Origin: Flemingiibacterium sp045534235
GTDB taxonomy: Bacteria; Bacillota; Clostridia; Oscillospirales; CAG-272
NCBI GenBank assembly: GCA_045534235.1
Contig: JAZSJI010000120.1
Span: 1-21,081 of the forward strand
Direction of reading: 5' to 3'
DNA length: 21,081 nt
The notes beneath the pieces are model-generated. The model ran no database searches, was not told the origin of the DNA, and saw only the letters and a program-made list of their open reading frames with translations. The translations under genes were made by a program, and so were the position numbers. Shown piece after piece: positions 1 to 6,492 of this stretch (position 1 is its first letter; each line of letters begins with the position of its first letter).

Positions 1-195
1 CTTGTGCATATATCCTGTGAGAGTGAGGCGGATATACCGTCTATTGGTGAGGCTCTGCGCTCGGCACTTGACGAGCGCGGGCTGCAAACAAACGTGGCTG
101 CTGAGCCTGCCGCACTTTGCCGTTCGGCACTTGACGGCGCGGCGCTGATGCTTCGCGAAAAATACGTATTATCAAAAATTCCAAATAATACCTGA
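1..195 (+). CDS. 3' end of an unidentified protein (partial)
   Basis: The reading frame is open from the first base of the window to a TGA at 193-195, giving the last 64 residues of a protein that begins outside the window. The GTG at position 4 has no visible ribosome binding site, so I treat the frame as a continuation rather than a start. The tail is alanine- and leucine-rich and contains a short DGAALML segment before the end. A Gly-Ala-Ala helix near the C-terminus occurs in some ASKHA-fold kinases, but this is far too little to assign a family. No function is proposed. Confidence 0.5.
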   Translation, partial: LVHISCESEADIPSIGEALRSALDERGLQTNVAAEPAALCRSALDGAALMLREKYVLSKIPNNT

Positions 196-230
196 TTAAA
201 GGGATTTGCTGTGGGGCAGAATAATATCGC

Positions 231-246
231 AGCCGCCGATGCGGCT
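231..246 (+). other. small inverted repeat between the partial gene and the DUF1540 gene
   Basis: AGCCGC and GCGGCT can form a 6-bp stem around a CGAT loop. No T-run follows on the plus strand, so this is not a convincing intrinsic terminator. It lies in the 79-nt gap 28 nt upstream of the next start codon and could be part of a short 5' leader. I see no clear sigma-A promoter in this gap. Confidence 0.3.
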
Positions 247-274
247 CAAAATATTATATAAAGAGGTTACGAAA

Positions 275-469
275 ATGGATAACAAGTCCCCCAACCCCTC
301 TATCGAATGCTCCGTAAAGCAGTGCGAATACCATTGCGGAAACGAAAATTTCTGCACTCTCAACAGAGTTAAGATCGCAACTCACGAAGCAAACCCCACC
401 GTATGTCAGTGCGTTGACTGCGAGTCGTTCGTTAAGAAGAGCGGCTGCGAAAACGGTAACTGCCACTAA
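275..469 (+). CDS. DUF1540 domain-containing small cysteine-rich protein
   Basis: This 64-residue protein contains eight cysteines, in the arrangement C-x4-C-x3-C-x4-C, then C-x-C-x2-C and a late Cys near the C-terminal GNCH. This is the look of the Firmicutes DUF1540 family, thought to bind metal, though no molecular role is established. I chose the ATG at 275 because AGAGG at 262-266 sits 8 nt upstream. The longer in-frame start at 206 has no binding site and adds residues unlike the family. A strong terminator follows directly, so the gene is probably the last or only gene of its transcript. Confidence 0.85.
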   Translation: MDNKSPNPSIECSVKQCEYHCGNENFCTLNRVKIATHEANPTVCQCVDCESFVKKSGCENGNCH

Positions 470-474
470 ACGAG

Positions 475-503
475 AAGCCTGCCGCTTTTGCGGCAGGCTT
501 TTT
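475..503 (+). terminator. intrinsic terminator after the DUF1540 gene
   Basis: AAGCCTGCCGC, a TTTT loop and GCGGCAGGCTT form a perfect 11-bp stem that runs into a short T-tract. The convergent PLP-enzyme gene stops at 506, so the same hairpin probably ends transcription from both sides. Confidence 0.9.
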
Positions 504-505
504 AC

Positions 506-1798
506 TTATATTTTTGCAAACTCCTTTGCCATATCGGCGGTAATGCGAAGGAACTTGTCAATATCATCTCTGCCGTGACAGTGCATAGGCGAAACTCTTA
601 TAGCACCCGTGATGCCGAGCGCTTCGACTATTCTCTTTGAATAGATGCTCGTGTTCACACGCTCGTAAACAGTTACGCCGCGGCGCTGATATTCGGCAAC
701 GCACTCGGTGAAGTCAAAGCCCTCAATGCCGATAGCTGCGATGAGATCGCGCTGGGTAATGTCCTCGGTGTCAACGTAAACCTTCACGCCGGGAATGTGA
801 CGAAGTCCGGGGATCTCGTCCGTTCCTTCAAGCATTCTGTAAAGAAGCGCGCGCTCCTGAAGGTGAATACGGTGCATACCCTCGTTATAGAGAGTTTTTC
901 TGTCGGCGTCGCCGATGAAGTGCTTGCCTATCTCGCAGACGTAGTTGATTATCTCCATAGCTGCCGCGAAGTTGCCGGGCGCGCTCGTGCCGAGCTCGAA
1001 CACCTCCTGTGGCTTTGCGATAAGCTTGTGGTGCGGGAGTGCGGCAACTCTGTCTGAAACGTACGCGAATCCGCAGCCGCGTACACCGAAGAATTTGTAA
1101 GGCGCGAAGTTCATTCCGTCAACTCCGAGTCGCTCCGCTTCCATAATAAAGTGCGGTGCGTGCTGTACTGCGTCGGTTACTATGTAAAGGTCGGGTTTTA
1201 TCGCGCGAGCCTTCTTGACGATGGCCTCGATGTCCATAATGTTGCCCGAGATATTGGATGCAGACATAATGCTGAGGATACAGGTATCCTTGTCGACGTA
1301 CTTTACGACCTCGTCGGGATCAATTCCGCCCGTCACCTGATTTGCAGGTACGACGCGCATTTCCTTACCGGTTTTCTTACAGTAATACTCGATAGCATCA
1401 AACGCGGACGGATGCTCAAGGCTCGATACGACGGCGTTCGTGCCGGGAATATTCTCCATAATAAGTCCAACGAGGTGGAACATCGCCTGCGATGCGGTAA
1501 GCTCGGTTATGAGTGCACCGCTCTTTGCGCCGAACATTATCTCGAGGATCTGCTTCGTACCTTCTTCAACTAGTCCCTTGAGGTAAACGCTTCGCGCGTG
1601 TATTCTCTCGGGGCAGTCGGGGAACATTTCGTGCGCGCACTTGGCTTCGACGCACGCCTTAAGGCGAAGCGAGCCGCCGGAGTTGTCAAAAAATAATCTC
1701 TCGCCGTGCTCTGGATCTGCATCGGCATAAAAGAATTTTTCTTTGAGCGATTTTTGAAAATTATCCTCAAAAAGTATGCCTCTTTCTTCGTTTAACAT
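506..1798 (-). CDS. class V aminotransferase-fold PLP-dependent enzyme
   Basis: This 430-residue protein is a fold-type I PLP enzyme of the class V aminotransferase / cysteine desulfurase superfamily. From the chosen start, the Asp that pairs with the pyridine nitrogen is in VTDAVQH (about D209), and the Schiff-base lysine is in APYKFFG (about K235) followed by a Gly-rich turn. The C-terminal RVSPMHCHG with its following acidic helix matches the conserved Arg region of the family. The SufS/CsdA-type catalytic cysteine motif (RAGHHC) is not visible, so a desulfurase role is not supported. The substrate is unknown. The start is the ATG at 1798 because GGAGG (1804-1808) sits 5 nt upstream. The ATG at 1810 would place that binding site inside the gene. 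The gene is divergent from an AraC-type regulator that may control it. Confidence 0.85.
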   Translation of the reverse strand: MLNEERGILFEDNFQKSLKEKFFYADADPEHGERLFFDNSGGSLRLKACVEAKCAHEMFPDCPERIHARSVYLKGLVEEGTKQILEIMFGAKSGALITELTASQAMFHLVGLIMENIPGTNAVVSSLEHPSAFDAIEYYCKKTGKEMRVVPANQVTGGIDPDEVVKYVDKDTCILSIMSASNISGNIMDIEAIVKKARAIKPDLYIVTDAVQHAPHFIMEAERLGVDGMNFAPYKFFGVRGCGFAYVSDRVAALPHHKLIAKPQEVFELGTSAPGNFAAAMEIINYVCEIGKHFIGDADRKTLYNEGMHRIHLQERALLYRMLEGTDEIPGLRHIPGVKVYVDTEDITQRDLIAAIGIEGFDFTECVAEYQRRGVTVYERVNTSIYSKRIVEALGITGAIRVSPMHCHGRDDIDKFLRITADMAKEFAKI

Positions 1799-1819
1799 AA
1801 TTGCCTCCATAAATTTGAT

Positions 1820-1828
1820 ATTATATCA
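1820..1828 (-). promoter_or_regulatory. extended -10 promoter for the class V PLP enzyme gene
   Basis: On the minus strand the sequence reads TGATATAAT, a consensus extended -10 (TGnTATAAT), placed about 22 nt upstream of the ATG at 1798. The -35 region is weak, which is usual for extended -10 promoters. The leader would be only about 12-15 nt and includes the GGAGG. Confidence 0.6.
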
Positions 1829-1884
1829 CAATTAAGAATAACACATATTTTTTGAAATGTAAACGGAAAAAATCGCTAAAAGCA

Positions 1885-1913
1885 TTGCAAAATAAGCAAA
1901 TATATGTTATCAT
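1885..1913 (+). promoter_or_regulatory. candidate promoter for the AraC-family gene
   Basis: TTGCAA (1885-1890) and TATCAT (1908-1913) are separated by exactly 17 nt. Transcription would start about 7 nt after the -10, at or next to the A of the ATG at 1920, so the transcript could be leaderless. No Shine-Dalgarno sequence is visible before that ATG, which fits. The -10 is not ideal, so confidence is moderate. Confidence 0.45.
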
Positions 1914-1919
1914 AAAGCT

Positions 1920-2702
1920 ATGAACAGCATTTTTGAAAAAACACTGACCTACAATCAAATATCGTTTTGTTACTCAAAGGGACCGGAGATCCGCGAGCGT
2001 GAAATCCACCCATATCACGAAATACTCTACTACATAGACGGAGATGCGACGTTTCTGTCGGAAAGCTTTCAAAAAAAGTTAAAAAGCGGAACTCTCATAG
2101 TGATCCCGAAGGAAAGCTATCACTTTTTCAGATTAAAGGCGCCCGAGAGATTTACAAGACTGAAAATAAGCTTCCCGGACGGCCTCGATACACTCGCACC
2201 CGCTACCGCTGTAACCGACGAGATACGCGTTATCGAAAACGTGGACGCGACGCTGATTTACGTATTAAATCAGATGTGCAGCGAGCTTGGCGGTGACAAG
2301 GCAGGTGAGAATTCCGCATTTCTGACGTATGCCTCCTTTCTCATGCTTATGGCACAGATAAACCTACAAAGCGAGAAAAAAAGCGAGGTCAGATATCGTG
2401 AGAGCGCGCATTTAGCTACGAGGATACTTGAGTATATAAACGAGAATCTGGACGGCGACGTCAGCATAAGGGCGATAGCCGCGGCGGTAAACACGTCCGA
2501 GTCCACGCTGACGCACTGCTTTAAGCACGAGCTTGGAATATCGCTTCACAAATACATTATCGAAAAGCGGCTGATATACGCAAAGCGCTTGATCGCTGAT
2601 GGAGATAATCCGTCGAAGATTTACGTAAGATGCGGTTACGGCGATTATTCGTCCTTCTATAAGGCGTACAAGAAAATGTTCGGCGTGGCACCGTCGGAAT
2701 AA
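1920..2702 (+). CDS. AraC-family transcriptional regulator with cupin sensor domain
   Basis: This 260-residue cytosolic DNA-binding protein has the usual AraC/XylS layout. The N-terminal half (about 1-110) reads as a cupin ligand domain: HPYHEILYYIDG, then a glycine turn and a VIPKESYHFF strand. The C-terminal 95 residues hold two helix-turn-helix units, with the second ending in a typical CGYGDYSSFYKAYKKMFG signature. The length is typical of one-component sugar or metabolite regulators. It is divergent from the class V PLP enzyme across a 121-nt gap, so the neighbour is the obvious candidate target. The ligand is unknown. The start is set by the N-terminal reading, since no binding site is visible upstream. 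Confidence 0.88.
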   Translation: MNSIFEKTLTYNQISFCYSKGPEIREREIHPYHEILYYIDGDATFLSESFQKKLKSGTLIVIPKESYHFFRLKAPERFTRLKISFPDGLDTLAPATAVTDEIRVIENVDATLIYVLNQMCSELGGDKAGENSAFLTYASFLMLMAQINLQSEKKSEVRYRESAHLATRILEYINENLDGDVSIRAIAAAVNTSESTLTHCFKHELGISLHKYIIEKRLIYAKRLIADGDNPSKIYVRCGYGDYSSFYKAYKKMFGVAPSE

Positions 2703-2703
2703 A

Positions 2704-2732
2704 AAATCCCACTCGGTTTACGAGTGGGATTT
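2704..2732. terminator. bidirectional intrinsic terminator
   Basis: AAATCCCACTCG, a GTTTA loop and CGAGTGGGATTT give a perfect 12-bp stem. It has an A-tract on the left and T-rich sequence on the right. It lies between the convergent AraC gene (ends 2702) and the oxidoreductase gamma-subunit gene (stop at 2741), and can serve both. Confidence 0.88.
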
Positions 2733-2740
2733 CTGTTGTT

Positions 2741-3277
2741 TTAGCCTGCAAAGTTATAGCCCATTTCGAGAGCTTTCTTATTCTTTTCAATAAGAGCCGC
2801 CTTGGTTGCGGGAATGCCGCCGATCATATGCTCAAGGAATGCGTCGTATTCGAAAAGACCGGTGAGCTTCAAGAGATAACCCAAAACGATCACGTTAGCC
2901 ATACCGGTGAGGCCTGCGTCGGACGCCATAGCGGTTGCGGGAATACCGTAAACCTCGATGTCACCGCGAGCGGAGGTCTTGTCGATAAGCGAGGAGTCAT
3001 AAATAAGCTTGCCGCCTGCGATCACCTTTGGCTCAAACTTGTCAAAGGAGGGAAGATTGAGCGCGATAAGAATATCGGGAGTTACAACGACGGGAGAGCC
3101 GATCTCCTCGTCGGAAACGATAACCGAGCAGTTAGCCGCGCCACCGCGCATCTCGGGACCGTAGGAGGGAAGCCAGGAAACCTGAAGCTCGGAGTCCATA
3201 GCCATCTTTGCGATAGCCTTACCTGCGAAAAGGATACCCTGTCCGCCAAAGCCGGCAAGAAGAATGTTTGTAGTCAT
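2741..3277 (-). CDS. 2-oxoacid:ferredoxin oxidoreductase, gamma subunit
   Basis: This 178-residue protein matches the gamma-subunit domain of pyruvate/2-ketoisovalerate/2-oxoglutarate ferredoxin oxidoreductases. GFGGQGILFAGK appears near residue 9, followed by SYGPEMRGGAANC and a later LNLPSFDKF segment, all family hallmarks. In these enzymes this subunit contributes to CoA binding. It is the last gene of the four-gene enzyme set. Its ATG overlaps the stop of the beta-subunit gene by one base (TAATG) and its GGAGG lies inside that gene, so the two are translationally coupled. The 2-oxoacid used cannot be fixed from sequence alone. Confidence 0.93.
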   Translation of the reverse strand: MTTNILLAGFGGQGILFAGKAIAKMAMDSELQVSWLPSYGPEMRGGAANCSVIVSDEEIGSPVVVTPDILIALNLPSFDKFEPKVIAGGKLIYDSSLIDKTSARGDIEVYGIPATAMASDAGLTGMANVIVLGYLLKLTGLFEYDAFLEHMIGGIPATKAALIEKNKKALEMGYNFAG

Positions 3278-4053
3278 TATTCATTTACCTCCTTGGTGGA
3301 TGTGGGGTTAAGCTCTTTTACGTCTGCATCCTTGTAAACGCCGAGCGGATAGAAGGGGATCATATCGGTCTTTACCCACTCAAGCGCCTGCTCGGGAGTC
3401 ATACCCCAGTTGGTCGGGCAGGTGGAGAGGACCTCGACAATGGAAAGGCCCTTCTTGTCGATCTGATTCTGGAACGCCTTCTTTATAGCCGCCTTAGCCT
3501 TCTTTACGTTGGGAACGGTATTTACCGCAACGCGCTCTGCGTATGCAACGCCGTCGAGAGTGGACATCATTTCGCACACTCTGATAGGCGAGCCCTGAAT
3601 TCTGCGGTCACGTCCGTAGGGAGAGGTGGTCGTAACCTGACCGGGCATTGTGGTCGGAGCCATCTGACCGCCGGTCATACCGTAGATACAGTTGTTGATG
3701 AAGATTATCGTGATGTTCTCGCCGCGCGCACCAACGTGTACGGTTTCAGCCGTACCGATAGCCGCGAGGTCGCCGTCGCCCTGATAGGTGAAAACGATGT
3801 TATCGGGATGTGTGCGCTTAACGCCGGTCGCAACAGCGGGAGCACGGCCGTGAGCCGCCTCTATCATATCGCACTCAATGTAGTTGTATGCGAATACGTA
3901 GCAGCCTACGGGAGCGATACCGACAGTCTTGCCGCAAAGATCAAGCTCGTCAAGCACCTCGGCAACGAGTCTGTGAACGATTCCGTGTGTACAGCCCGGG
4001 CAGTAGTGGAACGGCACGGGAGAGAGGGATTTCGGTTTATCAAATACTACCAT
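3277..4053 (-). CDS. 2-oxoacid:ferredoxin oxidoreductase, beta subunit (thiamine-diphosphate binding)
   Basis: This 258-residue subunit carries the thiamine diphosphate site. It shows the GDG...NN signature: GDGDLAAIG followed about 25 residues later by INNCIYGMTGGQ. The N-terminal CPGC (about C18 and C21) is typical of beta subunits that ligate a 4Fe-4S cluster. Together with the alpha, gamma and ferredoxin-like subunits it would decarboxylate a 2-oxoacid and pass electrons to ferredoxin. GGAGG lies 9 nt before the ATG at 4053. The gene follows the alpha gene after 18 nt and overlaps the gamma gene by one base. Confidence 0.94.
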   Translation of the reverse strand: MVVFDKPKSLSPVPFHYCPGCTHGIVHRLVAEVLDELDLCGKTVGIAPVGCYVFAYNYIECDMIEAAHGRAPAVATGVKRTHPDNIVFTYQGDGDLAAIGTAETVHVGARGENITIIFINNCIYGMTGGQMAPTTMPGQVTTTSPYGRDRRIQGSPIRVCEMMSTLDGVAYAERVAVNTVPNVKKAKAAIKKAFQNQIDKKGLSIVEVLSTCPTNWGMTPEQALEWVKTDMIPFYPLGVYKDADVKELNPTSTKEVNE

Positions 4054-4071
4054 TTCGGTTTACCTCCAAAA

Positions 4072-5133
4072 TTACAGCGTAGCGGCGAGCTTCTCAATTT
4101 CAGCGAGAACCTCGTCGGGAGAGGGGATCATACCGCCCGTACGTCCAAAGAAGGAAACGGGCTTCTTGCACTCGGTTGCGACCTTAACGTCGTCGACCAT
4201 CTGGCCCATATTAAGCTCGCAAACGAGGAAGTGCTTGGCACTGTCAGCAAGTGCACCAAGCTGCTTCTTGGGATACGGCCAAAGGGTGATAGGACGGAAC
4301 AGACCAACCTTGATGCCCTTTGCGCGAGCCGCCGCGATAGCGGTTTTGCAGATGCGGGCGGTTATACCGTAAGCAACGATAACGATGTCAGCGTCGTCGC
4401 ACTTGTATTCCTCGTACTTGACTTCCTTTTCGGCGATCTCATCGTAACGCTTAAAGCGAGCGATAACCGAGTTTTCAAGCTCAACGGGATCGATAAGGAG
4501 GGAGTTTACGATGTTTTTCTTTCTCTTGCCCTCGGTGCCGTTGCACGCCCAGGTCTTTTCAGGAACGTCGCGCTTTGACATAACGTCAAAGTCAACGGGC
4601 TCCATCATCTGACCGAGTGCACCGTCGGCTAAAATCATAGCAGGCATACGGTAGATGTCAGCGAGGTCGAATGCTTCGCTTGTAAGCTGTGCCATTTCCT
4701 GAACGGAGCTGGGAGCGAGCACGAGAACGTGCTCGTCGCCGTGACCGTTAGCCTTGGTTGCCTGATAGTAGTCCTGCTGGGAGGGCTGAATACCGCCAAG
4801 ACCGGGACCACCGCGCTGTACGTTTACGATAACGCAGGGAAGGTCGCATCCTACGAGGTAGGATATTCCCTCGCTCTTGAGCGAGATTCCGGGGGAACTC
4901 GACGAGGTGAGGCAACGCGAGCCGGATGCAGCCGCGCCCATAATCATATTGATAGCCGAAACCTCGGATTCAGCCTGAAGGCAAAGACCGCCGACCTTGG
5001 GCATACGCTTTGCCATATATTCGGAAATTTCCGTCTGGGGAGTTATCGGGTAGCCGAAAAAGTGCAGGCAGCCGGACTTAATAGCCGCCTCAGCAATAGC
5101 CTCGTTACCCTTCATAAGTACCTTTTTAGCCAT
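4072..5133 (-). CDS. vorB: 2-oxoacid:ferredoxin oxidoreductase, alpha subunit (VorB-type)
   Basis: This 353-residue protein is the pyrimidine-binding and transketolase-C part of a 2-oxoacid:ferredoxin oxidoreductase. It begins MKGNEAIAEAAI, with GYPITPQTEI and AESEVSAI motifs close behind. An RGGPGLG loop and an SSSSPGIS segment follow, as in proteins annotated as 3-methyl-2-oxobutanoate dehydrogenase subunit VorB. VorB, KorA and PorA are close relatives, so branched-chain 2-oxoacid specificity is likely but not proven. AAGGAG lies a few bases upstream of the ATG. It follows the ferredoxin gene after 27 nt and precedes the beta gene by 18 nt, a tight operon. Confidence 0.92.
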   Translation of the reverse strand: MAKKVLMKGNEAIAEAAIKSGCLHFFGYPITPQTEISEYMAKRMPKVGGLCLQAESEVSAINMIMGAAASGSRCLTSSSSPGISLKSEGISYLVGCDLPCVIVNVQRGGPGLGGIQPSQQDYYQATKANGHGDEHVLVLAPSSVQEMAQLTSEAFDLADIYRMPAMILADGALGQMMEPVDFDVMSKRDVPEKTWACNGTEGKRKKNIVNSLLIDPVELENSVIARFKRYDEIAEKEVKYEEYKCDDADIVIVAYGITARICKTAIAAARAKGIKVGLFRPITLWPYPKKQLGALADSAKHFLVCELNMGQMVDDVKVATECKKPVSFFGRTGGMIPSPDEVLAEIEKLAATL

Positions 5134-5160
5134 TTTGTTTTCTCCTTCGTTTATGTACTC

Positions 5161-5373
5161 TTAAACGTCTTTTTCGACCTTGATAACCACGTCGGGGCAC
5201 ATAGTAGCGCACATAGCGCACGCGATGCACTTTGTGATGTCGGTCATGCTTGCGGGATGATAGCCCTTTTTGTTGAGCTTGTCCGCGTTAAGCGCGATGA
5301 TCTTTTTCGGGCAGGCGAGAACGCAAAGTCCGCAGCCCTTACAAAGGTCTTCGTTGAATGTAACTCTGTTCAT
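5161..5373 (-). CDS. 2x[4Fe-4S] ferredoxin-type delta subunit of the oxidoreductase
   Basis: This 70-residue protein has two complete C-x2-C-x2-C-x3-C-P motifs, CKGCGLCVLACP (C11-C21) and CIACAMCATMCP (C49-C59). It therefore binds two 4Fe-4S clusters. In this enzyme class the small subunit carries electrons from the TPP-bound intermediate out to soluble ferredoxin. CGGAGG (5381-5386) lies 7 nt before the ATG. It opens the oxidoreductase set. The spacing between the motifs (about 27 residues, with a GYHP segment) is typical of Vor/Kor delta subunits. Confidence 0.94.
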   Translation of the reverse strand: MNRVTFNEDLCKGCGLCVLACPKKIIALNADKLNKKGYHPASMTDITKCIACAMCATMCPDVVIKVEKDV

Positions 5374-5410
5374 TTTATTTCCTCCGTTTTTAGTTTACAA
5401 AAGTTTATTG

Positions 5411-5500
5411 TCGCGCCGACCGGCGTATTGCTCGCAGCCGCAGACGGCTGCTCGGTCGGGGGCGAAACTGCTCTCAGACGCCGATAGTTTCGCCCCGACA
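5411..5500 (-). other. GC-rich two-hairpin element in the 5374-5577 gap
   Basis: The gap between the ATPase gene and the ferredoxin gene holds two strong hairpins. Hairpin A pairs GGGGCGAAACT (5459-5469) with AGTTTCGCCCC (5486-5496) and can be lengthened with one bulged base. Hairpin B pairs GCAGCCG with CGGCTGC (5434-5451, CAGA loop) inside an outer CCGACC/GGTCGG pair (5416-5421 with 5454-5459). No T-run follows on either strand, so these are not simple terminators. The element could be a structured mRNA leader for the oxidoreductase operon or a copy of a dispersed palindromic repeat. I see no good sigma-A promoter in this gap. Confidence 0.5.
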
Positions 5501-5577
5501 CCCCACTTCCTCGGCTGGTCAACCTTGAATTGCGGAGGTGCTGTTATTAGGCGATGTGCGTTTGAGGCATTGTTTTA

Positions 5578-6261
5578 TTAAAACATCTGCTTCGTTGCGT
5601 TTTCGATGTAGAAAACGTTATCGAGCGTGTCGAGCTTACCCTCGAGCGTGCTTACAGCGCAGGTGCAGATTAGCGGCAGTCCGCTTTTTTCTGCGAACTC
5701 GCGGCACCACGCGTCCGTTTCGAGAATATCCTCGGCGGTGGTTTCAACACCGAGATTTGAGTTGTTGACTATTCCCGTTGCACGTAGTCGCCCTGACCAC
5801 TCGATCTCTCGTAGGATAAACTCTGCATCGGGAAGATCCTCTGTAAGAGGACGGTATTTGTTCAGAACGTAAAGAAGGTCGTACTGTCCCTCCTTAAAGA
5901 AGCGGTTGTACATACCGAGCGCGACCGCGCCGTTATCGCCGCCGACGTCGAGTATCGTCACTCGCTCCGGCTCGCGTATCTGTGCCTCTATCGCGCCCAT
6001 TACGGACGGCGGCAGGGAAGGGATATCCACGTTCGTGTTTGCGAAATCGGGATTTACGCAGTTTATGCCGAGCGCGGTTAATTCTTCGGTGTTGTCCGCC
6101 GCACGGAAGTACGGGTTTACGATGTCGAGGTCGATAAGCGTGGTGTGCTTGCCCTCGGCAGCCTTCGCCTTGGCGAGATTTACGGCGAAATTCGTTTTGC
6201 CCGCGCCGAAGTGTCCGCAGACGACTATAAGGTTTTTCAGATTTTTAAGTGGCTTTATCAT
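5578..6261 (-). CDS. MinD/CobQ-like P-loop ATPase next to the oxidoreductase genes
   Basis: This 227-residue protein starts with a hydrophobic strand and a Walker A loop, GHFGAGKTN (about residues 16-24). DLDIVNPYFR (about 44-53) resembles the A' motif of SIMIBI/MinD-type NTPases. A Walker-B-like ILDVGGD lies near residue 100, and a base-recognition-like LNKYRP later. It is not a true ParA/MinD, because the deviant-Walker KGGxGKT lysine signature is absent. The function is unknown. The 204-nt gap to the ferredoxin gene has no evident promoter, so it may share a transcript with the oxidoreductase. The ATG at 6261 has only a poor binding site. Confidence 0.75.
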   Translation of the reverse strand: MIKPLKNLKNLIVVCGHFGAGKTNFAVNLAKAKAAEGKHTTLIDLDIVNPYFRAADNTEELTALGINCVNPDFANTNVDIPSLPPSVMGAIEAQIREPERVTILDVGGDNGAVALGMYNRFFKEGQYDLLYVLNKYRPLTEDLPDAEFILREIEWSGRLRATGIVNNSNLGVETTAEDILETDAWCREFAEKSGLPLICTCAVSTLEGKLDTLDNVFYIENATKQMF

Positions 6262-6315
6262 TACCGTGTACCGTATGTCTGTCGAAATATTGTGCTATAT
6301 AAAATCATATATTAC

Positions 6316-6324
6316 ATTATACCA
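6316..6324 (-). promoter_or_regulatory. extended -10 promoter for the ATPase (and perhaps oxidoreductase) transcript
   Basis: The minus strand reads TGGTATAAT, a perfect extended -10, about 55 nt upstream of the ATPase start. The -35 region (TTTAAT at 17 nt) is weak. It is the only clear minus-strand promoter upstream of the ferredoxin, alpha, beta and gamma genes. Confidence 0.6.
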
Positions 6325-6388
6325 TATAATCAACTAAAATTAAAGAACATTTTTGAAAATTTATTCGACAAATTTTGCCTTTTCATTG

Positions 6389-6417
6389 TACAAAAGTGAC
6401 AGTGGGCCACTTTTGTA
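6389..6417. repeat. 10-bp inverted repeat between divergent promoters
   Basis: TACAAAAGTG (6389-6398) and CACTTTTGTA (6408-6417) are perfect 10-bp arms separated by 9 nt. There is no T-tract beyond either arm. It lies between the ATPase promoter (minus) and the cdaA promoter (plus), a position that suits a protein binding site. It could also be the relic of a small mobile repeat. Confidence 0.6.
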
Positions 6418-6446
6418 ATCTAATAAGTTAAATTTTTATGAATAGT

Positions 6447-6475
6447 TTGAAATTCAGTATAATTTATGATACAAT
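6447..6475 (+). promoter_or_regulatory. sigma-A-type promoter for cdaA-cdaR
   Basis: TTGAAA (6447-6452) and TACAAT (6470-6475) are separated by exactly 17 nt, and TG precedes the -10 in the extended position. Start of transcription is expected near 6482, leaving a leader of about 60 nt that contains the palindrome at 6493-6510. Confidence 0.78.
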
Positions 6476-6492
6476 ATATATTAGGAAACTAT

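Noticed and set aside
231..246. Intrinsic terminator after the partial first gene
   Set aside because: The 6-bp stem is not followed by a T-run on the plus strand, so it is listed only as an inverted repeat.
506..1798. Annotation as cysteine desulfurase SufS/NifS
   Set aside because: The overall fold agrees, but the cysteine-bearing active-site loop (RAGHHC type) is not found, and no iron-sulfur assembly genes are adjacent.
3736..4578. A 280-codon open frame on the plus strand opposite the beta and alpha oxidoreductase genes
   Set aside because: It is fully antisense to two genes with unmistakable family motifs, has no binding site, and its protein has no recognisable domain. It reflects the codon bias of the opposite strand.
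5411..5500. CRISPR-like or tRNA-like structure in the oxidoreductase gap
   Set aside because: There are only two different hairpins, no repeated units with spacers, and no tRNA arm pattern or CCA end.
4729..5581. Plus-strand open frames running from the alpha-subunit gene across the two-hairpin element
   Set aside because: They lie antisense to vorB and the ferredoxin gene and translate palindromic DNA. No binding site or family signature is seen.
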